A program made the position numbers and the translations under genes. From Klebsormidium nitens (lineage: Eukaryota; Streptophyta; Klebsormidiophyceae; Klebsormidiales; Klebsormidiaceae), in contig DF237068.1 of assembly GCA_000708835.1 (NCBI GenBank), forward strand, positions 100,568 through 164,567: a DNA stretch of 64,000 bases, written 5' to 3'. The notes under the pieces are model-generated. The model saw only the letters and a program-made list of their open reading frames with translations, had not been told where the DNA came from and ran no database searches. Numbering within the stretch: the first letter of the stretch is position 1; every line of letters begins with the position of its first letter. Shown here piece by piece: positions 24,501 through 33,891 of this stretch.

Positions 24501-27500
24501 GACCTGGCAACGACATGACGTCAGCAAGGACAAGTCAAACGAGATAGCAGAAGCACACCTTAAACAACGCCTTCTATAAGTATCTGACAACGGGATGCCA
24601 ATGTCCTAGTCATGCAGACACAATCCGCCAGGTCTCGTAACGAGCGTGGCACTTTGGTGCTGAGCGCTACTCCCAGCAGAAAGTAACACAAGAAGACTGT
24701 GAACTCACCAGGACAAATTTGACGGTACGTGTCCAGAAATAGTTGATGCGGATGTTCTTCTCCAATCTGACACAGGATGACGCCAATTGTCGATCCAGAG
24801 CAAATGGAGACGGTCTTGCAAGGGAAAGCTCTCCGGAAGAATTTCTCCGGGAGGAACGAGACTCAATCCTAGTTACTTGGGCTCTGCAGCACTCTGGAGC
24901 GCTGCCTTTAGTGGACCTAGAAAGGCTTGCTCGTCTAGCCTCGACTTCTGTGATCACAAAGGGGAACAAGGTGTCTCTTACGGAGCGCTTGCCACTTGCT
25001 GTTCGAAGCACCTCACAACCAATCGTGCAGCAGCACTCCAGCTCTCGTCACAACCATTCTGGATCCGCCATGCTTCGAAGTGTCGACACAACTTAAAAGA
25101 AGGCTTCGAACCAGTCAAAACTTCAGATATGGATGAAGCTGCGCAAGAGCGCACGGGAGCATGGCTTACTTGGCAAACAGGCGGGAAAGTCGTCTGAGCC
25201 GCCACAGGCGCAGCAGCCCGAGGATCCGGAAGATGAGATGCGTGGAAGTACCGTGAGCTGTGCCACGCAGCACGGAGCGGAATGGGATGCATGACAGCAG
25301 GTCCAGTAAGAAGAACGAGCGGAGGTACCTAGTGAAGTAAGGTGCAGCACACGGTGAAAATAAGGAACGCACACGAGAATTCATGCGCTCCACAATCAAA
25401 CTCACCCTAACCACCCGACTGAATAAACCCGTCTCCCAGACGCCTAAGTTCGATGAGATGCTTCTTCAGTGAAAACTTGATGGATCTCCTGACCAGATGT
25501 ATGTGCCGTGGGTAGCTTTTATTCAAGTGTTTCAAATATGTCGAATGCTGTTGGTATATAAAAGCAAGGGTAACAAGAGAAGGAGCGAAATGGGGAAACC
25601 TTCCCAGGCTACCGAAGGACTGAGAGAAGAGGTACCATCTGCGCCTTGATATGGTTGGGGTGCCTACATAAAGTATAGGCAGTCCTCACCGTGCATCAGC
25701 GATTAGCCTTATCAACGAACTAACTACATCTGTGGCGTCACTTCGACAGGGACAAGAGGCAAGCGTACCAATCGTGACCGCAGCACGTCAACCATTCTAA
25801 TGTGATGCTTAGCAAGCGGCCATGTTCCGAGATACATGCCAAACTGTCCCGCTCACTTGATGCCAATTTGTTTCTGGTCCACGATGAGCTCAGCCGTGTT
25901 CTTGTCATAGTAAGCGACTGCAAAAAACGAAAACAGATTAGTAGGCTACAATCGATATGTAGTTTCCCTTCAGACTTTGTTTCAACCACAAGGTCTTTTG
26001 GAAAAGGACTTAGTTGAAGATACTAGTTGCTCCCAGATCCTCTCTGGCTAAGTCTGCACTGCCTTAACTTGAGTAGCCTAACATTCGAATCTCCTTCTGG
26101 AGCTCCCTTTGGAGCATAAGATCACCAACATCTGGAAGGCTGATTGCGAAGTGTACCCAGTCTCTAATTGCGGCTGATGAACTGCAAAGGAGCACGTAGC
26201 TCTGACATCGAAGCAAGTGGCTATGGTGTTCAGCCGCACAACCCAATCAAACATGGGAGACGAAAAAAGAGTGTACCGAGAGAATAAGGACGTGCTACTG
26301 CTTCACTCTGTGAAAGGACAGGCCTGTTATAATATCAGACCAAAAGCTTGCTGACAGAGGAGAAAGCACGCATCAATGGAGATTCCCATCACACTTGCAT
26401 AGCTTGCGCCATCGGCTTCTTGAGGATCACGCGTCAATTCCAAAACATGAGTACATGCTTTTTTCTCCACTGTAACAACCAACCTTAGAACAACGAATAT
26501 CCACCTGGTACTTCCTGCTGATTGGCTTACCAAAAAAGGTGATGACCAGATCGCAGATGAAGAAGAAGTCCGATACGCTGTCGCTGATTGTCAAGCCTAG
26601 GCTTTCATTTCTGGGAACAAAGGCAAACTCGAATGGCCCAACCCAGGCAGTGTACAGTACCTGCAATCGACGGAAGTCTGCAACTCTTCGCTCTGCAGAG
26701 GACTTTCGACATTGCTTACGGAGTAGACACACAGCGGCCTTGCCAGTATGCATAATGACCTTTCACGGCGATCAATCCCCATTACTCTGACCGATTGCTC
26801 GGTCAAGGTGTTAAGAAAACAGGTAAGGGATTGGCGTAATACGACAGTGTGGGGTGCGCAGATGAAGGACCTTGCAATGGAGGCAAGCAACATACAGGGT
26901 GCTTTTTGACACATTGACAGATCCAGTGACTGCAGAGTGTGGGAAGAAAGCGTTTTACTGACCCAGAGCAGCAGGAAGTCGCTCCATTGCTGGTAGCTCT
27001 TGTCAAGAGGGTGGATGATATAGGGGGGTAGCTTGGTTGCCTGAACCTGCTCGTTTACATCTGGAGAAATCGCAGATGAAGAATTACAGGTTACTCAGGG
27101 CATCTGCAATGAAGTTATGAAGACTACGAAAGCAAAGAAAAAGACGTGGAAGTTTGGCTGTTGAAGATGTGCCTTTGGCCCTGGAATGGATAGATACTAC
27201 AGCATCCAATCTGAGCAAACAATCTGCTCGGTGCTTGGTGGCGTGATCTAAACAAGGTTGCTGACATCCTCCTAGGTTGCTGACACTGTTGACCCAAAAC
27301 ATTGGAGGAGGGAACAAGGGCATAGCAAGGCAGCACAGAAATGCTAAACTGCATACACCACCTTCGCAGCATTTGACGAAGCTTTCCGCACCAAGCAGAC
27401 TAACATTGGCCGAGACGCGTCTAAAGCAAAGTTAAGCAGACCAATGAGTCGAACCCAATCAGTGGCAGACAAGTAGGAGTCCAAGAGCTTCAGGAACTCT

Positions 27501-27744
27501 GGCTTCTCTTGCATACATGCAGGTAGAATCGTCATTTAACGCAGCCCCAAACTCCCGACTTCTCGTGCTGTCTCAAGGAGGACGAAGACACAGGACAACG
27601 AAGCTGCTAACCCAGCAGAGCTCTCTCACCCAGAGCAAAGGAGCCTTGTCGTGTGGAATACGCCTTCAGGTCTGCCTGCAGCTTTGCCAGCGCGTTTCCT
27701 CGGACCAGCAGGGTCTGCTGGACCCTGTGGTGCTCCTCTGACAT
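15599..27744 (-). CDS. Shaker-type voltage-gated K+ channel (AKT-like) with cNBD, ankyrin repeats and KHA domain
   Basis: Plant Shaker K+ channel subunit, expected in the plasma membrane. Exons in transcript order: 27744-27630, 27060-26963, 26660-26531, 25917-25857, 25328-25170, 24766-24709, 24503-24363, 23998-23958, 23438-23297, 22454-22218, 21497-21399, 20546-20328, 19347-19153, 18706-18631, 18205-17973, 17521-16570, 15915-15599. All phases agree, giving about 1,090 aa. S1 starts near residue 72 (VLYTAWVGPFEF). S4 is arginine-rich at about 170-187 (LLRLWRLRRLSRLFAK). The pore filter TTVGYGDY lies at about 264-271 and a cyclic-nucleotide-binding fold at about 390-490. Ankyrin repeats cover about 535-700, a Pro/Ser-rich linker about 700-930, and the KHA domain ends with LLRDGDHIYLAG near 1020. 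It is longer than AKT1 because of the linker. The last exon may instead splice at a gtatga donor after 15787. Several introns hold copies of the adjoining exon start. Rectification direction cannot be read from the sequence. Confidence 0.93.
15901..16170 (-). repeat. Five tandem copies of the acceptor and start of the KHA exon
   Basis: The last channel exon begins at 15915 (minus strand) with codons for ETEFGY after a ttgcag acceptor. The boundary sequence, about 48-56 bases including flanking intron, recurs with starts near 15901, 15957, 16011, 16059 and 16113. Copies differ by point changes and small gaps. Those at 15957, 16011 and 16113 have an altered or lost acceptor AG. The repeats fill the 3' end of the intron. 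Confidence 0.8.
19153..19680 (-). repeat. Two ghost copies of the first ankyrin exon start
   Basis: The true exon is 19347-19153 and opens with TIRTEDDQH. A first extra copy at about 19485-19410 reads TIRTEDDLLVQLCAAVATGD. It has an internal deletion relative to the exon, a mutated acceptor (AA for AG) and a gtacct donor-like end. A second copy at about 19680-19563 keeps an acceptor (cttgcag) and reads PIRTQDDQHLSLL, but frame changes follow. Both lie upstream of the exon in the same intron. Confidence 0.7.
20760..20900. repeat. Imperfect tandem repeat in a K+ channel intron
   Basis: Two adjacent diverged units of roughly 65-70 bases, sharing words such as ATCTTCTGGCTxTT, TTTGCTxAAGCCTGCC and GGGAAGCGTGACGG, within the intron between exons 11 and 12. 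A separate short repeat (CCTGAACTGGT(T/C)AAGC) occurs at about 20222 and 20281, close to the donor of exon 12. Confidence 0.5.
21491..21545 (-). repeat. Duplicated acceptor of K+ channel exon 11
   Basis: The exon starts at 21497 with codons for EADVEVEYF after catgcag. A second catgcag acceptor with the same exon start lies 42 bases upstream (copy start 21539) and reads EADVEADVCF. Use of the distal acceptor would add 42 bases, which is in frame (14 codons). Confidence 0.7.
22440..22960 (-). repeat. Three ghost copies of the start of K+ channel exon 10
   Basis: Exon 10 starts at 22454 with CGCCAGAACCTCAAAGACC. A near-identical start with acceptor begins at 22495. A third at 22606 keeps the acceptor and a deleted version of the exon (RQRSTHFTRVRQP in the shifted frame). 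A fourth, more decayed, lies at about 22860-22960 and still reads HCVYRNLPVPL, compared with YCVYNNLPASL in the exon. Divergence grows with distance from the real exon. Confidence 0.7.
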
Positions 27745-28109
27745 GGTGGTCGCTCTTCAGATTGAGATCCCTAAACAATAAACTCCTCTGGTTTGCATGC
27801 CCTAAGAGATAACACCTCCTCGATGATGCCTAGGCAGGCACGCCAAAACCTTGCAGCAGATGTGCATCCCTGGGCACCATGCGAGCACAACACAAGATCA
27901 ATCCAATAAAGTCACCATGGAGGTGCGCACACGAAGACCGTCTGCACGCGTTCGACAAGCTGCTCTCCGAATCCCAGCACGTAAACATAGAGGTAGGTAC
28001 GAGAGGTCTGCGGCCCCTTTGAATAATGACATCATCATTCCTGTAGGCGCCTCGGAGCCGGCGTCGCGTCGGGGGACTCCTCAGCCTCACTGCCCTCATA
28101 GGCTGTTCG

Positions 28110-28335
28110 CACTTGCCGTTTTCCGGTCAAAACCGAGCCTGATCGGGCTCGGTTCGGACATTTTGAGCCCGAGCCTGCTCGGTTTTGAATCGAGTTGACA
28201 TCGAAACCGATCAGGCTCAGGCTCAATTTTCTCGGGCCCGAAGACCATGATCGACTCGACAGTGCTCGGACCCGAAAGTAACCAATGCGAACGGTACGGG
28301 TCAAAACCGAGCCCGATCAGGGCTCGGGTGGTCGG
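28110..28335. repeat. Cluster of palindromic CCGAGCC/GGCTCGG units
   Basis: Repeated words around CCGAGCC(T/C)GATC and its complement GATCGGGCTCGG. One run at about 28131-28154 is a near-perfect palindrome (AACCGAGCCTGAT against its complement). Related units at about 28170, 28205 and 28310 share the flank GGTCAAAACCGAG. The arrangement would form hairpins in single strands. No open frame belongs to it. Confidence 0.6.
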
Positions 28336-28454
28336 GTCCTTCAATTTTAGAAACTACAGTGCGAATACCCTATCACTGTTGACATCAGTGTCAGGCTCAA
28401 CAAAACTGACAAAAGGCTCATGTCAGATTGGGTTCAAGATGTTGATCAAACCAA

Positions 28455-28947
28455 CTACCCGTAGTGGATAACTCTCAAGAAAGATAATAGTAAGCGCCAA
28501 GATAATAGTAAGCTCCGACTAACACTAAAAACCCTAACCTTAAATGAAACACCCGCTCCGCACCCGTACCCACCCTATCCACCATACTAACCCTACCCGT
28601 CACAGTACGGTTACCTTACTACTATTAGTATTTTCTGGGCTTACTATTATTTTTCTTGAGTTTCATCCGTAGTGGCACGACCCTTTCACACCAAAAATAA
28701 TTATTCTGGGCTTTTGTGAAAAAAATAAATAATTCTGAACAGGCCGGTGTGAAATAGTGAAACGAGGAAAAGCTGGTTAGGGTTGTGGTTCTATTCGAAA
28801 AACAAGGTTTGTACTGCTAACTTCCTAGGGTTTGCTCTTTGGTGTGAAAATTTGAAACTGGTCGCTGGGCTGGTGTGAAAAAATAAAAGCGAAAAAAATA
28901 ATTGTTCGCAGCGAGGAGGTGTGAAAGGGTCGTGCCACTACGGGTAG
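28455..28947. mobile_element. Non-autonomous inverted-repeat element (MITE-like), interrupted
   Basis: Ends in an almost perfect terminal inverted repeat of about 30 bases. The right arm is 28918-28947. The left arm is split into 28455-28467 and 28667-28692 by an inserted element. The shared core reads CCGTAGTGGCACGACCCTTT. Removing the insertion and its target duplication gives an element of about 285 bases with AT-rich interior and no coding capacity. I cannot see a clear target-site duplication flanking the whole element. Confidence 0.75.
28468..28666. mobile_element. MITE inserted in the other MITE, 9-bp target duplication
   Basis: A 199-base element with terminal inverted repeats of 28 bases matching at about 24 positions (shared core TCAAGAAA then ATAATAGTAAGC). 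It is flanked on both sides by the identical nine bases CCGTAGTGG (28459-28467 and 28667-28675). These come from the terminal repeat of the surrounding element, so the target sequence is known independently. A 9-bp duplication is characteristic of Mutator-like (MULE) transposition. There is no transposase, so it must have been moved in trans. Confidence 0.8.
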
Positions 28948-29398
28948 AAAGGTGATGCTTCCAAGAAGTAAGCAAATGGAAGAAGGCTGCAGGCTTGATC
29001 GGATTTGGAGCAGCACCGAAAGCCGTGTTCTAAAACCTGCTTCGGAGAGAGTCGGTAACGGTAGAGATTAAGCGCCCGGTACTCTGTGCCCGGCTGTGCC
29101 CGGCAGTTCCGTTACCAATTTAACTTCCACTTGATCTGGTTTGTGCGAATCTGGAACTGCCGTTCTAACCGGTCCTTCAGCTGACCATTCTCATCATTAC
29201 CGCCAATCTAGATGGCCCCCGGCCTGGGCCCTCGGAGCACACAGCTAGCTGTGCTGACTCGGCGATGCAACCAGTTGAACTTGAAGCAACAAGAATGTCA
29301 GGAATGTATCCAGTCTTTGAATGTACAGCATGTATAGCTGAGCATGAGGCTATGTAGCAGCGCTGCTTTGTCATCCTTCTGCGGTTGCAAGATGCCAA

Positions 29399-32300
29399 AT
29401 GCTTTTTCTGAATCTCAAGCGTCATGTAACTTTCTTTCAATCTCCCCAGCGAATCGTGCTTTGCGCAATGCTGAGCTCCATCTCTTTCGACGGCTTGTCG
29501 GCGCCACTGGGCCAATTTGGTGGCATTGCCCATTTGCAATGCACCAGAAGCAGGATCTCTCCTTCGCCAGGCTTGAATGCAGCCATATCAAGCCAGAGCA
29601 CATGCCCTGTCAGAATACCCAGCCAATCATCAGAAAGCCCTTACTACGTAGATGAACAGTTGGTGAAGTCCATCTTAGCAAGGAACTGGTTTCTGAAGCA
29701 TCCCCACAGCAGAGTTGATAAAGTCAAGATACAGGAAGCCTCAGACGAGAGCAAAGTGTCTGAAACCAACAATGGAGGAGTTCCAGAAGGGCCCCCCTCA
29801 ACCCCAGCCCTATCTCAGCTCAAATACAGTCCCACCCAATCTTGCATTGCTGACATAGAGCCGCTGCACAAGTACAGCGTCAGCAAGGGTCGCAGGAATC
29901 CATTCGAAAGCGAAGAGGATGCCTGTGCAGATGATCAGGACAGTCAAATTGGTCTTTTCAGTGGTTCGGAAAGAGGCAAAGTGGCCCCCAACTTCTTTGT
30001 AGTCAGGGATGACCTGCTTCACCCGCTAATGGGGGGGAACAAGATGCGGAAGCTGGACGCACTCGTACCGCAGCTGCAAGGGGAGGGGGTTACTGACGTG
30101 GTGAGAAAGTTTTAACCAGCCACTCTGTGAAAGAAACCATCCAGGTTTATTTGGGTTGGTTTTTAAGATGCTTTCAAGATAAGGGTCTGCTTTTCAACGT
30201 TTGGCTGTAGCCATGCTTGGCCAAGGAGACTCATCAGTCATGTTCTATTAGAGGACACTGTACGGATTGATTTTAAGTTTGGTTTTAGCACCTTGTGCTT
30301 GGGCTGATTGCCGTAACCTATATTCTTGCTTCTCTAAACATGATAGTCAAGACCAAGCACACCCTGTGACTTACTTGTCCTCTGTTTACACCACTATTTC
30401 AGCAGATGTTACCTAACCCAGCAAATGCAGGCAATGCCCGTGACTTGACCCTGTGGCCTGCTTATGCGAGTCATGACAAGAGTCAGCCAGACTTTCCAAC
30501 CCGGCCTTTTGCCTTTCTGTGCAGATCACTTGTGGAGGCATGCAGAGCGCTCATACTGCAGCTGTAGGTAAGCGGGCCACAAGTCAGAGTGGCTCTCTTT
30601 TCAACTTGCGCTTGTTTGCTACAAGTCACTCAAAGTCTCTAGAGAAGAAAAAGGTCACCTAGACTGCATCTGAAACCCAGGTCTTTATAGCTACATTGTG
30701 GCTTTGATCATGTCCAGTTAGGACAACTGATCTGTCGGCAGTACTCCAGCAGCTGAGACCCTGATCTTACCAAGAGTCCATGAACAGAAGATTCAATCTC
30801 ACATTGTACCCGTCTTTTTCCAAACCGACGTGTTTGCAATTGGCTACACTGAGTGCATTAGTCAGGGGACTGCAGACTAGTCTACTTTGTGCTTCTTCCC
30901 CACCACTTGGAAAGTAGAAAGACTGAGAGGCAGAAAACGTGTCCATGGAAATCTCTCACAGAGTGGGGTCAAGCAGATTCAGTAAGTTTGAAACGGGGGC
31001 CGAGGACGCTGCAGGTAATGGGTAAGGTGGCGAGGTTCAGAGCTAAACTCTGGGCCAGGAGTTGACCACTCATCAATCGAGAAGCCCCGGGTCAAAACCC
31101 TTAATCTCGCTACGTCACCCCTTCCAGAAGCATTCCCAGCCACGGTCCCACAGTGACGGATTCTCTCTGACCCCACTCTGACAGGTCGTCCATTATTTTA
31201 GTCCAGCAGTTGTGACTCAATCCCCGGAGAAGGAATAAAGTTTAAGACTCCATAATACTCTTGTCCCGCCAGGTCCTGCTATTTCGCCCCTTGCCCCTGC
31301 TGGGCTTGCGAAATCTTTACCCATCGATTTCCAAAGTAGCATCTAACGGACTCTTGACATCTTTCTTTTTCCCCACAAGTATCCGACCAGCAAACTTGTG
31401 AAACAAAGAGGCAGACAAAGTACCTCATCAGTCCTCGCCATCCCCGCTTTGCAGCTGTCGCTTGCGCCGAGAGTCAAATGACCGCGCACCTTTTGCTCCG
31501 AGGCGAACGCCCGCAAATCTTAACGGGCTACACGCTGGTCTGCCACATGTATGGGCACGTGACATACGTCCCTCGGTCGGAGTACGCTGACCGGGACGCG
31601 ATGTTCGCCAAGCACGTGGACAGGCTGTCGAAGCGGGGGCCCGGAAAGGTCGGCGTGATCAAGGAAGGCGCTGGAGACGCATTCGCACTTCTCGGTGAGA
31701 GGTTCTGTTCGTCCCTTAAGTCCCCCTATTGTTACTCAAACCGCAATTCCGTCCTCAAGGGCCTCTATTGATACTTAAAGCCTAGTTGTGTAATGACTCT
31801 TGAGCAAAGGCCCACGAGACTCGGGAGAGAAGAGTCATCACAAGGAATTGAAGCAGACCCCTCGGCTGCGATTGTGAGTCTAGTGTCGTCGCAGAAACAT
31901 CGGACTCCCTCTGGGAATCCGAGAGGTCTTTGAGCCCGAGCGAACTCTGGAATGACGTTGTGAACGTGGCGCAGCTTCGGAAAGTACTATCAGACCAACG
32001 GTGTCTGTTAGAGTCGATTTCAGTTGCCCTTTGCTGCAAAGTGGTAATCCGACGTACATCGGTCGTGTTCCTTCCGTGTTCGTCAGTGACGATAGTATAA
32101 CCAGTGCCAGCGCAGTTGGTCTGCGAAGGCTTCGGTTACGTTTCTCATCCTTGAAGTTGATGTTTTTAAAAGTGTACCGCTTCATGGTTCTGAGCCAACG
32201 CAAGTCAACGGAAGCCGCATGTGTGGCGGGGATTATGGAGCCTTGCCTCCTCCAGCCCGTTCTTTTGCATTTGCTCGAACATCTACAGGCTGAAGTTATG

Positions 32301-33891
32301 AGGAAGGTAGAGTTGGTACGCTTCTATCGTAAAGACCGAATGGTCTGCTTCCGTTTTTATCGGTCTTCTTTAAATGAGAACTCTTTTGGATGGCAACATA
32401 TCGAAGTGTCCATCTCTCAGGGCAGCCCGTGTCAGACCAGTCAACCCGGCCTAGTCTCCCCTGGCAACCTGTTTCAAGTATAGGCTCCGTTAACTTCGCA
32501 CAACCGGGTTTTGTTCATTGTGCTTATTCGGGGCCCGTTTCTGCAGGCAGGCCTGATCCGCCTTGTCGACCACCTCCGCTCGTTGCCCGAGTTCCGGGGC
32601 GCTGATCCGTTGGACATTGTGGTTGACAGCGGAACCGGAACCACAGCCGTAGGCATGGCCCTTGGCGCAGCTTTACTGGGGTGAGTGGCTCTTCAATTCT
32701 GCCAACGCCGATGAAGTCTAAGTTGTATTCTGCTTCTGGGTCCGATTGCCGTTTCTCTGCTCGGTCCCGGGTTTGCTCCAATTTCAATACCCTCATTCTG
32801 AAAGAAGCGGGGTCCGAGTTCCGATTCATTCGTTTATCCTTTGTCTTCTCTTCGGGTTAGCCAAAAGCCACTCCTCTTTCGATCATGGGCAGTAGAGAGA
32901 TTGCAAAGACCACCAGATCATACATCACATCTCTTAGAGTCCAGGGATACAACCAGTCCGGCTTTCAATTCGTTCGTTTATACACGTGTCTTTTCTGTGT
33001 GCCCGCAGTCTGCCATGGACCGTCTCTGGTATCATGCTGGCATCCGGGACAGACTACTACACGTGTCAGCAGGAGCACCTGTTGCACGAGTTCTGGGCTG
33101 GACACGTGGGAACGAAAACAGCGCCGCCACGTCTCCAGCTGGAGTGGATTGAGCGAGAGACACCACGCAAGTAAGCCGGCTGATAATCTCGTCGCAGTTT
33201 TGATCGACTCTCTTTGGTGTAGACATTTTCTCCCAGCATTGCAACATTCTATCATAGGGCTGGCGTCTTGAAAGATAAAGAAGCCGGGACTATCGATGCT
33301 AGCATTATCCTAGCTCAGCCTTGTCCGATAGCACTGTCGGATTTGGATCCTTGTGCAGCACCTCCGCTCTCATCAACTGCAAAGGCAATACGAGGGACTT
33401 TGTCAGGCTAGCTGTATACTAGATGCAATTCGAAAAATAACAATTGATCTGATGTCAGAATTGAGCTTTTGAGGTCGTAATTGATGCAAAACTCAGGCCC
33501 CAGGTCCCTCGTGCATATTGTTGCACAAACTGCGCTCTTAAGTACTTACGCACCAGGGGGAAATCGTCCGGAACCTGGGCCAGACGTTGCTTGCTTGGAA
33601 GAACAGAGTTCTGTCCTTTGCTTGACTCTGCATACTGCTCTGCCGTCCAGGTTCGGCAAAGTCTTCAGCGAGGAGTTCGCCACGTGCCAGGGTATCGCTC
33701 GTCAGACCGGGATTCTCATGGACCCAATTTACACCTTGGCTGGATGGGAAGTGGCCGAAAGGAAAGCTGTTCAAGCCTTGGAGGAGTCTAGAGAAAGCAA
33801 AGCCCGCGAAAGTCGAAAGGTGGTCTACTTGCACACCGGAGGGACGCTTGGACTGTTTGGTCTTGCACAAAGATACCCGTCAGCAATTTAA
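29399..33891 (+). CDS. PLP-dependent D-cysteine desulfhydrase 2-like enzyme
   Basis: Fold-type II PLP enzyme of the ACC deaminase/D-cysteine desulfhydrase family, closest by motif to plant DCD2 (proposed mitochondrial; D-cysteine to pyruvate, H2S and ammonia). Exons: 29399-30100, 30525-30567, 31455-31694, 32551-32680, 33009-33170, 33651-33891, joining in phase to 505 aa. The PLP lysine is K215 in MGGNKMRKL. CGGMQSAHTAAV follows at about 237-248, matching the DCD2-type motif rather than the NH-type motif of ACC deaminase. The glycine-rich phosphate loop is DSGTGTTAVGMALG, and the C-terminus has LHTGGTLGLFG. The first 100 residues are poorly conserved and may include a targeting peptide; SILARNWFLKHP begins the conserved part. 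The start is the first ATG in frame and an internal Met is possible. Exon 4 uses the second AG of a tandem acceptor (gcaggcag). Substrate is inferred from the family. Confidence 0.9.

Larger units (their letters stand above)
27745..29398. other. Divergent intergenic region between K+ channel and DCD2-like gene
   Basis: The two genes point away from each other, so both promoters must lie here. The interval contains a cluster of GC-rich palindromes (about 28.1-28.3 kb) and a nested pair of inverted-repeat elements (28455-28947). I see no coding sequence and cannot point to a specific core promoter. Confidence 0.5.
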
